DNA of 64,000 nucleotides from positions 1 through 64,000 of the forward strand of contig JAPVXR010000017.1 in NCBI GenBank assembly GCA_027214385.1. The letters are read 5' to 3'. Below the pieces are notes generated by a model. The model did no database searches. It worked only from the letters and a program-made list of their open reading frames with translations, and was not told the DNA's origin. The stretch comes from Cryomorphaceae bacterium 1068 (GTDB lineage: Bacteria; Bacteroidota; Bacteroidia; Flavobacteriales_D; Cryomorphaceae). The translations under genes were made by a program, and so were the position numbers. Shown here piece after piece: positions 45,392-55,091 of the stretch (its first letter is position 1; each line of letters opens with the position of its first letter).

Positions 45392-48300
45392 CTACTTGAT
45401 TAATACAAATTCCGTGCGCCTGTTCTCAGCATGCTTCTCATTAGTGCAATAAACACCGTCTTTGCATTCATTGATCGGCTGGCTTTCTCCACGGCCTTCA
45501 TAGGTAAGTCTGTCAGCGTCTATCCCTCTTCTGATTAAGTATCTCACTACTTCTCTTGCTCTCAAGTTAGAGAGTTGCTCATTATAAGCTTTCGGACCCC
45601 TGCTGTCAGTATGTGAGAGAACTTTGATTTTCTGATTGGGGTTTTGGCGTAAGAAGCCATACAGGTTATCCAGAGATTCCGTTGACTCAGGACTCAAAGT
45701 ATAACTATCGAAAGAGTAATAGATGTTTGGAAGCGAAACAATTCTTTCGACCTCTTCTACTTCTGTAAAATCAAATTTCCAAAGGCCTTGAGATTCTAGC
45801 GTTCCGGACTTCTCAAATCCATGATAGGTTGATGTCAACTTCAAGGATTTCGTAACTTCTGCTTTAACAAAGTATATCGAATCCATCGGAACCTGACTAA
45901 AGCTAAACAGTCCATCTTCTATCGCATAAGATTTCGTTAAGAAGTTGTTTCTAGCCCCGAAAAGTAAAATTTCGTCATTGGCTTTTAGCTCATCAGACAT
46001 TCCCAATAGATTCACCAGAGTTTCATCTGCTTTCTCATTGATACTGTTTTCAGCGAGCTCGACTTCCTCTATTTCCGGCTTCATCGAAGGTGGCATCAGC
46101 TCGAATACAAATGCTGATGTGCCATCAGGCCGCACAGTTTGAGTAGTGTCACCCGATCCATCTATGATTACCAGTTTATCGCTAAAATTGAAATGGCTTT
46201 CTTTGAAAACTAACTCATATGCATTTCCCGTAGAAAGACTACCCATTTCCATAAAACCATCTTCATCCGGCACGCAGATTCTGATCAGTGAGTCACCCAA
46301 AGCTCTGAGTTCAGCCCTATCATTTAAAGCTAGGTCAGCGGTAGGCACAATGCCAAAAACAGCGGGAATTTCCTTATGCGTTGAAATCATCCAGTCTGCT
46401 TCTGGTCTGGCGCGGGTATAAGCAAAGCTGTTTCTGCCTTTCCCTTCTTCCATAGTGGTAATGGGTACTCCTGTCTGACCAATTACATCTATTTCAACAT
46501 CTCCTGTGGCACCTTTGGCAGTTAAGTTATATGGAGAATCCCAAGCTAAACCTTTGAGCAAAAACTGACCTGTACTATCAGTCGGAACCTCATCAATAGA
46601 AGTTCCTTCACTGTCTTGAAGAAGAACTGAAACATTTGCGAAATCTTCAGTTTCATCAGATACGACAGAACCGAGGAGGTCGAACATATCACTTTCATCT
46701 AAATTGTTTTCTTTCTTCAGGTCATACTCATCCGGCTCTAAAAACACAATCATGAAGGAAGAGGTATCTGAAGTAAACTCTTGGAATACATTTCCATTTT
46801 GGTCGTATGCGACTAGTTTAAGCGTAGTCTCAAATACTGAATCTGTTTCGATTGTATAAATCTCTCGCGTAACCACTCCTGAAATTTTCATTGACTTATC
46901 ACCGCCATTTATCCCAACCATCTCATTTCCTGACTTATCAAAAATTCGAATCGGTTTTTTAGCTCCACTCATATCTTCCAATGCGAGGGTCAGATTATCC
47001 AATTTCTTACCGGCTTCTGCAGGTACGGACTTATCAATAGCTGGTTGGATTGAATGAGAATTGAGTTCAAAAGCAAATGAAAAGGTTCCGTTGGGTCTAA
47101 TGGATTGGGTAGTATCTCCTGAATCATTTACGATTAGAAACATATCGTTCCATTCAAAATTACTGTCTTTGAAAACCAACTCATAGGCATGGCCCGTTGT
47201 AAGGCTTCCCATTTTAATATTACCATCATCGTCCACCTCACATATCCTAATCAAAGAATCTCCTTGTGCCCTCAGCTCGGGGCTATAGTCTGTATTGAGT
47301 TTTGATGTAGGTACAATTCCAAATACGGACGACAACACCATTTCAGTTGACATCATCCAATCCGCTTCCGGTCTGGTTCTCGTATATGCAAAACTGTCAT
47401 TGGCCTGTTTTTTCTGAAGTGTAGTAATGGGAGCTCCTGTTTGACCAAGAATATCAATTTCAACATCTTCCGGAGCATCCTTTGTCGTAAGGTTATAAGG
47501 TTGATCCCATGTCAATCCTTTGAATAAGAATTTCCCTGTACTGTCGGTTTTTACTTCACCTAAGGCATTGCCTGTTTTATCCTCCAGCACTACTGATACA
47601 TTGCTAAAATCTTGGGATTCGTTTGAGACCACAGTTCCAAACAGGTCATACAATTCGCTTTCATCCGTATTGTCTTCCTTGTTCATGTCGTACTCGTCCT
47701 GTTCCAAGAATTCGATATTGAACTCAGCCGTGTTAGAGTTGAATTCATGAACTATCTTGCCATCGCTGTTATAGGCCACCAATTTCAGCGATGAAGAAAA
47801 AACAGAGTCTGCCTTAACAGTATACAGCTCCCTGGTTAGCAAACCCGATACCGTCATGGTCATATCATCATTGTTGATCCCAACCATTTCGTTTCCAGAA
47901 CTGTCAAAAATGCGAAGCGACTTCTTAGCTCCACTTATGTCTTCCAAAGCAAAAGTGAGAGTATCCAAGACCGCGGATGCAGGCTGAAAATACATTTCGT
48001 AAATGTCATCCCCTCCAAAGCCTGTTATTCTATTGGACGAAAAATAGCCTGTTTTTTCGTCTACAAAATCTACCCCAAAATCATCATAAGCAGAATTTAT
48101 CGGGGCCCTCAAATTATAAGGAACATCATCGGCTGTAAGCAAACTCACATAGTACAAATCGAGTCCGCCGTATCCTTGATCTCTTCGGTCTGATGAGAAG
48201 AATAATCGATCATTACAGATTTTGGGATATAAATCGTTGCCAGGCGAGTTAATACCAGGCCCGGCGTTTTTGGGTAAGGTCCATTGACCTCCAACCCAAT

Positions 48301-49222
48301 CGGTATACCATAAATCCAGCTGTCCATAACCTCCGGGTCGATCACTGGCAAAGTACATTCTGTTTCCGTCATCAGAAAAAGTAGGATGTCCGGTGTTGTA
48401 ATTGCCGTTGTACTTGAAGGGTATAAGGTCCTCCTCATCTCCGGTTAACTTCGTAAAGAAAATATTCATTTTCAATTCGTAGAGTAGCCCTTCTATTTCT
48501 CGCAGTGTAACGGCATAAATTTCTTCATTGGGTCGTTTTTCAATCGGGCCATCGTGGTAGTAGTATTCTCTTCCTTTTAAAAGCATTTTGGACTTCCCAA
48601 ACTTGCCGTTCTCTCCTTTCGGACTCGTGAAAAAAAGATGCAAACTCTGGTTGGTAAATGCCGAAGGGTAAAGCACTTGCACCGTTAGGTGGTCAGCTAT
48701 ATATATCAACCCATCGTCAGTAACATAAGGGGCATATTCGTTATAAATGGTATTCAAACCCTGAATATCAGTAACGGAACTCTCTGTCGCTAAAGAATCC
48801 CATTCCAATAGATTCCCTGCTTTATTCAGCCATTTGTATCCTTGAACCATGGCCCCTCCTTCACTTAGCATTCTGGATAGGTTCACATATGCACGAGAAA
48901 AGTCATTGTTAGCAATCAGAACATCTGCATAGAGAATCATCTCTTTTTCATTGACAGATCTCTCAATATCCATCAATTCTGCAACGTCCAAGGCGTCTTG
49001 ATATCGCTGCAACTTATAATACGACTCTATCAAAAGATATCCTGCTTTTCTGTCTTCCATCTTCCCTTCAAAAGCTCTTCTAAGAGGTTTAATGGCATCT
49101 TCATATCTTCCTTCATCTACTAGTTTTTCTCCTTTTCTTGTTTGCGCCATTCCAACGGAAACAATCAAAATCAAAAGAAGCGGTAATCCTATCCTGAGGT
49201 ATTTAGATAACAACTGTATCAT
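45392..49222 (-). CDS. OmpA-family surface protein with TPR, PD40 propeller and a duplicated 322-residue unit
   Basis: 1276 residues. A signal peptide ends near residue 27 (GMAQ). TPR-like helices (about 28-150) are followed by a PD40/WD40-like propeller with repeated YFASDRPGGYGQLDLW-type motifs (about 150-410). Two tandem copies of a 322-residue beta-rich unit cover 420-741 and 742-1063. The C-terminus is an OmpA peptidoglycan-binding domain (HTDSRGPKAYNEQLSNLRA and NRRTEF). The tandem unit includes a carboxypeptidase-regulatory-like Ig section (TDSTGKFLFKGLTWDQPYNLT). It should sit in the periplasm and bind peptidoglycan. Last gene of the PorP/SprF operon, 27 bases after the previous OmpA gene. 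Confidence 0.92.
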   Translation of the reverse strand: MIQLLSKYLRIGLPLLLILIVSVGMAQTRKGEKLVDEGRYEDAIKPLRRAFEGKMEDRKAGYLLIESYYKLQRYQDALDVAELMDIERSVNEKEMILYADVLIANNDFSRAYVNLSRMLSEGGAMVQGYKWLNKAGNLLEWDSLATESSVTDIQGLNTIYNEYAPYVTDDGLIYIADHLTVQVLYPSAFTNQSLHLFFTSPKGENGKFGKSKMLLKGREYYYHDGPIEKRPNEEIYAVTLREIEGLLYELKMNIFFTKLTGDEEDLIPFKYNGNYNTGHPTFSDDGNRMYFASDRPGGYGQLDLWYTDWVGGQWTLPKNAGPGINSPGNDLYPKICNDRLFFSSDRRDQGYGGLDLYYVSLLTADDVPYNLRAPINSAYDDFGVDFVDEKTGYFSSNRITGFGGDDIYEMYFQPASAVLDTLTFALEDISGAKKSLRIFDSSGNEMVGINNDDMTMTVSGLLTRELYTVKADSVFSSSLKLVAYNSDGKIVHEFNSNTAEFNIEFLEQDEYDMNKEDNTDESELYDLFGTVVSNESQDFSNVSVVLEDKTGNALGEVKTDSTGKFLFKGLTWDQPYNLTTKDAPEDVEIDILGQTGAPITTLQKKQANDSFAYTRTRPEADWMMSTEMVLSSVFGIVPTSKLNTDYSPELRAQGDSLIRICEVDDDGNIKMGSLTTGHAYELVFKDSNFEWNDMFLIVNDSGDTTQSIRPNGTFSFAFELNSHSIQPAIDKSVPAEAGKKLDNLTLALEDMSGAKKPIRIFDKSGNEMVGINGGDKSMKISGVVTREIYTIETDSVFETTLKLVAYDQNGNVFQEFTSDTSSFMIVFLEPDEYDLKKENNLDESDMFDLLGSVVSDETEDFANVSVLLQDSEGTSIDEVPTDSTGQFLLKGLAWDSPYNLTAKGATGDVEIDVIGQTGVPITTMEEGKGRNSFAYTRARPEADWMISTHKEIPAVFGIVPTADLALNDRAELRALGDSLIRICVPDEDGFMEMGSLSTGNAYELVFKESHFNFSDKLVIIDGSGDTTQTVRPDGTSAFVFELMPPSMKPEIEEVELAENSINEKADETLVNLLGMSDELKANDEILLFGARNNFLTKSYAIEDGLFSFSQVPMDSIYFVKAEVTKSLKLTSTYHGFEKSGTLESQGLWKFDFTEVEEVERIVSLPNIYYSFDSYTLSPESTESLDNLYGFLRQNPNQKIKVLSHTDSRGPKAYNEQLSNLRAREVVRYLIRRGIDADRLTYEGRGESQPINECKDGVYCTNEKHAENRRTEFVLIK
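46034..47965 (-). repeat. 966-bp intragenic tandem duplication in the OmpA-family gene
   Basis: Two consecutive 322-codon units (47965-47000 and 46999-46034) align along their whole length: L-ALED-SGAKK-RIFD-SGNEMVGIN, TRE-YT, DSTG-FL-KGL-WD-PYNLT, G-T-AFVFEL. The copies differ at many positions, so the duplication is not recent. Codon phase is preserved. Confidence 0.88.
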
Positions 49223-49249
49223 AGTATTTTATATTTGGGGAGGTTATGG

Positions 49250-51373
49250 TTATTTCGTGCTGTAAAATTGTACTTCTATTCGTCTGTTCTCTGCATGTTC
49301 TTCATCCGTGCATTCAATTCCATCTGCGCACTTATTGACAAGTCGTGTTTCACCAAAACCCTCTCCTGAAATTCGGCTGGAATCAATCCCGCTTTGAACC
49401 AAATACTTCTTAACGCTTTCAATTCTCTGTTGAGAGAGTTTTAAATTGTACGCGGCCTCTCCTTTTGAATCAGTATGGCCTGCTAACTTTATTGCAACGT
49501 GAGGGTTGTCTTCCAATATTGAAATGAGTTTATTCAACACAACGTCTGCGCGTTGGCCAAGCATAGATTCATCCAGTTCAAAGTAGATAGAGGGAAGATT
49601 GAACTTTTCCTCCTCGGCTAGTTTGACCGTTACATTATCCTCATTGGTAATGGTGATTATTTTGTCAGATTCTTTCAATCGAACATAAACAAACTCTCCG
49701 CTCTCATCAGGCTTTATGCTTTCGATCACCTCTCCGTTTTGGTTGAAAATTCTAATCTCGGAATTCATATCTATCACAGCCGAGGTGAAAGAATAAGCCT
49801 CGTCGGGTCGAACCTGCTCAAAAGTAAATTCCCCTTTATCGTTGGTAAAAGCTCTGGCAATGGTAGTACCCTCCGAATCTTGTAAATAAATTTCAACCCC
49901 TTTTTGTGTCCCTTTAGAGGAACCGGAAAGAAAACCTGAAATATCAACAGACAGCATGCTCTCGTCTGTATTGACCACTTTGTCTAGGGAATAATCAGCA
50001 GGTGTGAGAAGTTCAAATTTGGCTTGACCTGATTCATCTAATTCCAGCTCTTCCATCAATCCAAAATTTTTGTCAAAAAGACGAACCTTATCGCCCTCAC
50101 TCAGCTTCCCTTCAGTAAATGAAATAGTATAGCCCTCAAGTCCCTTGATACTCGCGAAGGTGAATCGACCGTCTTTATTCACGTAAGTGTAATCAAGAAG
50201 ATTTCCGTCACTATCTAACAACTCTACTTTATCACCTGCGACTATTTCATCATTTTCCACTTCGCCATGGATGAGGTCAAATAGTAGTCTTGACTTGAAG
50301 GGTTTCACCTTCACAACCAAGTCAAGTGAATCAGGGAATAGCCTGTCGGTGCTAATAAAGGCTAACTCGCCTTTTACCGTGTATGGGTTAAAATCGTCGC
50401 TTACGCTATTCAAAGGCTCTCCGGGGTTTGCGATGCGCCCGTCGTGAAAAAGTAAAACGTCAAATCCCCCTATTGACCTCTCCGGGTTATTAGTCACGAA
50501 GTACAGGGAGTCACCTGCTTCTGAGGGATATAATTCATCAAACTCAGAGTTAACATCAGCACCCAAATTGATTGGTTCCCCTTCGTCAACATTGAGATTC
50601 ATCTTCCAAAGATCCATGCCTCCATAACCCCCTTCTCGATCGGAAGAAAATATGAGCCATCCGTCTTTGGTTACCGTTGGGTGAACGTATGCACTTTTTT
50701 TGTCAATCCATTTTAAAAGCTCGTGCTTCTTCCCATTCCAAGTATAAATGCCATAATTGTCATGAAATCCTGCAGAAGCCAGGGGTGCTTGGTGAAAGGC
50801 GCTATAGTAAAGTAGGGTGTCGTCGGTAATCCACCCTGTAGAAATTTTCAGCATATGCTTTTCCTGCACACGAGAAAACTCCTTGTTCAATTCTGCAAAG
50901 AATGTCGAATCTGCTCCTTCTAATTCGAAATACACCATTTCCTTAGAAGTCTTTCTGGGAAAATAGCTTGTTTGTACTTCTTCTCGTCGAATAAGGATTG
51001 GGCCATTCAATACGGCAAAAATCGTCTGAGAAACAGAGTCATTTTTTCCAAATGCTCTTACCGAATAAAGTTCATCCTTCTTTTTAATACCCAGAAACCC
51101 TTCCAACTCATGCCTCAATTCGACCGCCTCTTCACTTTGTTCTCCTTGAAGAATTTCCAGAGATTCTTCGTAACGGCCGTTCCATTTTAATACTTCGGCG
51201 TAGCGATAGCTTCCGCAGGAATACTCTCCGTTCATAACCAAATAGCGGTAAGCGCTCTTGAACTTGCCTTCCTCAATTAGATCGGTCAACTTTTCACAGT
51301 TGCGCGACTCATTTTGACTTTGAAGGCCAAAAGAGTAAAGAAACAATGCTATGATCAGGGGGAGACTGCGCAC
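49250..51373 (-). CDS. OmpA-family protein with PD40 propeller
   Basis: 707 residues. A signal peptide (about 1-18) precedes a short TPR-like region, then PD40 segments (FSSDREGGYGGMDLWKMNL and YFVTNNPERSIGGFDVLLF; about 130-330). Beta-rich carboxypeptidase-regulatory-like sections with FTNDKGEFTFEQVRPDEAYSF follow, and the C-terminal OmpA domain (HTDSKGEAAYNLKLSQQR, C-DGIECTDEEHAENRRIEV) covers about 595-707. It resembles the next gene but lacks the 322-residue duplication. Probably links the secreted complex to peptidoglycan. It lies 5 bases from the PorP/SprF gene. Confidence 0.92.
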   Translation of the reverse strand: MRSLPLIIALFLYSFGLQSQNESRNCEKLTDLIEEGKFKSAYRYLVMNGEYSCGSYRYAEVLKWNGRYEESLEILQGEQSEEAVELRHELEGFLGIKKKDELYSVRAFGKNDSVSQTIFAVLNGPILIRREEVQTSYFPRKTSKEMVYFELEGADSTFFAELNKEFSRVQEKHMLKISTGWITDDTLLYYSAFHQAPLASAGFHDNYGIYTWNGKKHELLKWIDKKSAYVHPTVTKDGWLIFSSDREGGYGGMDLWKMNLNVDEGEPINLGADVNSEFDELYPSEAGDSLYFVTNNPERSIGGFDVLLFHDGRIANPGEPLNSVSDDFNPYTVKGELAFISTDRLFPDSLDLVVKVKPFKSRLLFDLIHGEVENDEIVAGDKVELLDSDGNLLDYTYVNKDGRFTFASIKGLEGYTISFTEGKLSEGDKVRLFDKNFGLMEELELDESGQAKFELLTPADYSLDKVVNTDESMLSVDISGFLSGSSKGTQKGVEIYLQDSEGTTIARAFTNDKGEFTFEQVRPDEAYSFTSAVIDMNSEIRIFNQNGEVIESIKPDESGEFVYVRLKESDKIITITNEDNVTVKLAEEEKFNLPSIYFELDESMLGQRADVVLNKLISILEDNPHVAIKLAGHTDSKGEAAYNLKLSQQRIESVKKYLVQSGIDSSRISGEGFGETRLVNKCADGIECTDEEHAENRRIEVQFYSTK

Positions 51374-51378
51374 GCTTT

Positions 51379-52293
51379 TTAGAAGTTTCTTAACGAGGAC
51401 TGTTTTTCTTTGTAAAGATTGAAATCATAACCAATGAAAAGTTCGTGTGTGCCGCTTTGCTGTGACAGTATTGCGTTTGTGGTAAGATCATATGAATACC
51501 CAAAATGAAAATTATCGTTCAGGTAAAAATGACCACTGAAAACCATCCCAAATTGATAGCGATAAGTGGCTGTCAGCCAAAAAGCATTGTTGAATCTTGC
51601 GCTTAAATTGGCATCAAATTGCATGGTACCGTCAGTCTGCAATCGAATCAATGTACTTGGTTTCAGATCAACCTTATTCGAAACGGGAAAAATATAGCCT
51701 CCCACTACATTGAAGCTTGGTTCAAGTCTGGCATCGATCACATCGCTTGAAGTTAATTCGACCCCATTTAGGTTCATAACGCTTAAGCCAGCATACCCTC
51801 GAGTGGAAAGATACATGACCCCAAAATCAAAAACAGGCCTCCATTGATTGGCTTCATTTACAAATGCCACGGGATCTGATCCATCGGGAAAGTCGAGCTC
51901 ATTCCAATTGTACCGATGGTTCAAAGCGCCACCGCTCAGGGCAAATGAAATCTTACTGTTTCCTTCCAGTTGAAGCTTGTAAGAAACCGAGCCATGCATC
52001 GACGAGGTCTCTCTAGCGCCTACTTGATCGTTTTGAAACCAAAAGCCCACAGCCAAATTATTGTTGCGAACAGGAGAATGAGCCGAGAAATAGGCCGTTT
52101 TAGGCGCTCCATCAAATCCTACCCATTGGGTTCTATAGCTTAGCGCAGTCGCAACAGAATTGCGTTCACCGGCATAGGCAGGATTAATGGCGTACAGATT
52201 GAAAATGTATTGAGAATACAAAGAATGCTGCTGGCCAAATGACTCAGCCAATGCTGTGAACAGGAGAAATGATATGATTATGAATTTTCTCAT
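51379..52293 (-). CDS. Type IX secretion PorP/SprF-family outer-membrane protein
   Basis: 304 residues: signal peptide (ends at SFGQ, about 21), then the family signature HSLYSQYIFNLYAINPAYAGERNSVATALSYRTQWVGFDGAP, split over the first strand region. The rest is beta-barrel with a C-terminal FIGYDFNLYK-type strand. PorP/SprF proteins are needed for secretion or anchoring of type B cargo such as SprB. The overlap of 4 bases with the type B protein upstream fits that pairing; the OmpA genes follow. Confidence 0.94.
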   Translation of the reverse strand: MRKFIIISFLLFTALAESFGQQHSLYSQYIFNLYAINPAYAGERNSVATALSYRTQWVGFDGAPKTAYFSAHSPVRNNNLAVGFWFQNDQVGARETSSMHGSVSYKLQLEGNSKISFALSGGALNHRYNWNELDFPDGSDPVAFVNEANQWRPVFDFGVMYLSTRGYAGLSVMNLNGVELTSSDVIDARLEPSFNVVGGYIFPVSNKVDLKPSTLIRLQTDGTMQFDANLSARFNNAFWLTATYRYQFGMVFSGHFYLNDNFHFGYSYDLTTNAILSQQSGTHELFIGYDFNLYKEKQSSLRNF

Positions 52294-53048
52294 CTGATCA
52301 GTTCTATATAACCCTTATAAGTTATTCCGCCTGTTTCCAGAACATAGAAGTATGTTCCCGACAATAGTTCTTGGCCTGACTCAGACTCGCCGTTCCAGAC
52401 TACATCTTCATTGTTGTAGTTTCTCGCCGAATAGACTTGCTGACCCCATCGGTTAAAAATCTCCACTTTATTTTGTCTGAACTCATCCAAGGTTATGTTT
52501 TCAATAGTCCACGTATCACTCTTGCCGTCACCATCGGGTGTGAAGGCATTAAATATTCTGAGCGCACAATTGGTAGCAGGGCCGGGAACAATCTCAAACT
52601 CCACCGTTTCTTGACAAAAACTTGAAAACACGGTTACAGAATAGAACCCGGGCAACAACCTATCGAGACTATCTACTTCTATGACACCGTTGCTCCAAAC
52701 TATTTCATAAGGAGGAACACATCCGGTAAGATTGCTGATAAATGCACTACCATCAGAAGAGGTAGGGCACGAAGAAGCTGATGTAACGACATCGAAACTC
52801 AATAACCCTTCCGTCAGCGGCTGATGAAACCCCTGAGTTAGTGTAAAATCGTTGTTTCCAATTGTAGAGATGACAGATTCTCCAATGGTTTGCTCCAATA
52901 ATAGACCTCCGTTAAGCGAAAACGAACCTCCTGAAGAGCCGATTACCTGCCTGTCCAAAACCACTTGTGCTGAGCTTGATAAAGCCAGCAGCATAAGGAT
53001 GAAGGTTAGTATTTCGCGTTTTCTCAAGTTGAATCTAATTAGTCGCAT
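52290..53048 (-). CDS. Short T9SS type B cargo protein
   Basis: 252 residues. Signal peptide ends near 27 (SSAQ). The middle holds an unusual short region (about 30-85; QVIGSSGGSFSLNGGLLLEQTIGES) and an SprB-type repeat (about 90-160). The C-terminal type B sorting domain covers about 165-252 (IFNAFTPDGDGKSDTW...IFNRWGQQVYSA). The start at 53048 is ATG within the end of the upstream gene (14-base overlap); a TTG two codons earlier is also possible. It is an obvious client of the adjacent PorP/SprF gene. Confidence 0.9.
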   Translation of the reverse strand: MRLIRFNLRKREILTFILMLLALSSSAQVVLDRQVIGSSGGSFSLNGGLLLEQTIGESVISTIGNNDFTLTQGFHQPLTEGLLSFDVVTSASSCPTSSDGSAFISNLTGCVPPYEIVWSNGVIEVDSLDRLLPGFYSVTVFSSFCQETVEFEIVPGPATNCALRIFNAFTPDGDGKSDTWTIENITLDEFRQNKVEIFNRWGQQVYSARNYNNEDVVWNGESESGQELLSGTYFYVLETGGITYKGYIELIR

Positions 53049-55089
53049 ACTCAATTACAGCACCGTAAACTCCCTGTTCTACGCTATCTACATCAACCGC
53101 ATCGTCTCCTTCAAGAGCAGAAAAACGAACATAAAGTCGATATGAGTAAATGGAGTTGTCTATTTCGTTCAAATTGGTAATGTCAATGTCCAATTCTCTG
53201 TCTCCTGAAGGGCCGTTAGCTAAGACGGCTGTCAAAACCTCATTTCCCACACTAAAATTGGTCATGTTCTTTCTGTAAAGAGAAAATCGCATATTTCCAG
53301 GGCCAAAATCTCTATAGTATACTTTTAGATTATTTATGGTAGCACCATGAGGCAAATGAATTGGAGCCATTATTTCAATGATACCCGTGTTTCTCAACAT
53401 GGCAAATGGAGCATCATCATCAAAAAACTTCAACGCGTTGTGCTCTTCTAAATCCACCCCGATTTCATTGTCCGTCAATTCTCGAAAATCGAGAGGATCA
53501 ATACTATAAAATGAGGTAGTAGCAGAAGGAGTAACTGATGGGGAAGATTGCGGTTGCCACTCAGAATCCGTGGCGTTGTAAACAAGCACTTGTCCATCTG
53601 TTGGTGGAACAGCACTCACATCTGTCCCCATAATAGCGCTCACTTTTGTTTCCCCGGTATCATCTAAGATAAGGTCTCCAAAAACTTCCACTTGGCTCGC
53701 CTTATCTGATCCGTTTCCAATAAAAATAAAGCCCTGAGAAAGATCAGACTGATCATATGGACTTAAGTCAACAGTAGTGCCATCGCCTGAAAGGCTTAAG
53801 GTAGAACCTGACAAACTCAAATCTTGAATCTCATTGGATGGGTCGGCATCAGCATCATCACCCAAACCGGGAAGTGTGCTCAAGTCTACTGTCGTGCCAT
53901 CTCCTGAGAGACTTAAGGTAGAGCCCGAAATACTTAAATCTTGAATTTCGTTCGTTGGGTCAGCGTCGGCATCATCGCCTATTCCGGGTACATTACTCAA
54001 ATCTACGGTTGTCCCGTCACCCGTCAAACTCAAAGTAGAGCCCGAAAGTGTCAGGTCCTGGTTATCGGTATTATCCAAATATCCCGAAAGATCTACCGTA
54101 GTCCCGTCATCCGATAAGCTTAACGTATTTCCAGATAGACTCAAATCTTGAATCTCATTGGAAGGGTCGGCATCAGCATCATCGCCTATACCAGGTAAAG
54201 TGCTTAGGTCAACAGGAGTAACATCACCCGAAAGGGTCAAAGTTGTTCCTGATAGAGCTAAATCCTGATTGTCGGTATTGTCCAAATAAGACGAAAGATC
54301 GACTTGCGAATTACTCGGACTATTTGAAATGGATAGACTATTGTCTTCAAGTTCTAACTCCTGCAATTCGTTTGATGGGTCGGAATCTGAATCGAGTCCA
54401 AGACCGGGTAATTCACTTAAATCCACAGATGACTCATTTCCTGAAATACTCAAGGAAGTTCCGTTTAAACTGAGACTTTGAATTTCATTTAATGGATCGG
54501 CATCCTCATCCTGTCGCAGGGAGCTGAGCTCAACGGTATTGGTTTGATCTCCCTCAGTAATTAAAAGATTGGTTCCTTCCAATACTACAGCTTCAATGAG
54601 CTCGTTGGTGGAATCTCCATCTCCGTCAGGACTATTAGATCCGGAAGACTTCGCATAAAAGGCGTATGGCACCGTATTGAAAGGTGCCTCTTGAAGTATG
54701 TTCAATCCATTTCCAACATCGACCGAAAGTCGTAGCCAGATTTTTCCTGACTCCCAAGGAATCTCACTAAAACTATTTATTAGCGGATTCCCTTGACCAA
54801 GACTTAAATTAATGAGCCCTGCCTTCCCGGTTTGAATAGACGAAAACTCTTCTTGATAGATCAAGTCACCATTCGGACCATCTAGAAATTCTACAGAAAC
54901 ATAAGCTCCTTGATCTGAAATGGGTAGGAAAGTTGAGGCATCGCGAACTATTGCCTGGTAATTGATAGCCTCAGGAACGCTCTGACCATTGAGATTGGTT
55001 GCTGAAAAGCACACCATCCAAAGCGCCGACAGTAAAGCAATATGAAAACTGCTTACGTCTCTAAGTTTTAAGGGGGGAAACTTTGACAT
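53035..55089 (-). CDS. Surface repeat protein with eight Asp-rich beta-type repeats
   Basis: 684 residues. A signal peptide or membrane anchor covers about 1-37. A conserved N-terminal domain (INYQAIVRDASTFLPISDQ..., about 38-125) is shared with the next gene upstream. Eight repeats of about 32-40 residues follow, at about 161-448, of pattern (I)QDLSLSGSTLSLSGDGTTVDLS, many joined by DDADADPSNE-type linkers. The C-terminal domain (about 500-684) is beta-rich. The Asp-rich linkers look like calcium-binding DxDxD loops. It overlaps the type B gene downstream and lies 2 bases from the gene upstream. No T9SS sorting domain is recognised. Function unknown. Confidence 0.85.
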   Translation of the reverse strand: MSKFPPLKLRDVSSFHIALLSALWMVCFSATNLNGQSVPEAINYQAIVRDASTFLPISDQGAYVSVEFLDGPNGDLIYQEEFSSIQTGKAGLINLSLGQGNPLINSFSEIPWESGKIWLRLSVDVGNGLNILQEAPFNTVPYAFYAKSSGSNSPDGDGDSTNELIEAVVLEGTNLLITEGDQTNTVELSSLRQDEDADPLNEIQSLSLNGTSLSISGNESSVDLSELPGLGLDSDSDPSNELQELELEDNSLSISNSPSNSQVDLSSYLDNTDNQDLALSGTTLTLSGDVTPVDLSTLPGIGDDADADPSNEIQDLSLSGNTLSLSDDGTTVDLSGYLDNTDNQDLTLSGSTLSLTGDGTTVDLSNVPGIGDDADADPTNEIQDLSISGSTLSLSGDGTTVDLSTLPGLGDDADADPSNEIQDLSLSGSTLSLSGDGTTVDLSPYDQSDLSQGFIFIGNGSDKASQVEVFGDLILDDTGETKVSAIMGTDVSAVPPTDGQVLVYNATDSEWQPQSSPSVTPSATTSFYSIDPLDFRELTDNEIGVDLEEHNALKFFDDDAPFAMLRNTGIIEIMAPIHLPHGATINNLKVYYRDFGPGNMRFSLYRKNMTNFSVGNEVLTAVLANGPSGDRELDIDITNLNEIDNSIYSYRLYVRFSALEGDDAVDVDSVEQGVYGAVIEYATN
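53745..54610 (-). repeat. Eight tandem repeats within the surface repeat gene
   Basis: Successive units of about 96-120 bases encode (QD)LSLSG-TLSLSGDGTTVDLS with either LPGIGDDADADPSNE or YLDNTDN linkers. The later units are most alike at the DNA level, which suggests recent expansion or gene conversion in that part. Confidence 0.85.
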
Positions 55090-55091
55090 AT

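Noticed and set aside
53745-54610. Possible CRISPR-like array
   Set aside because: The repeats are in coding phase, unequal in length and have no unique spacers; they encode protein repeats.
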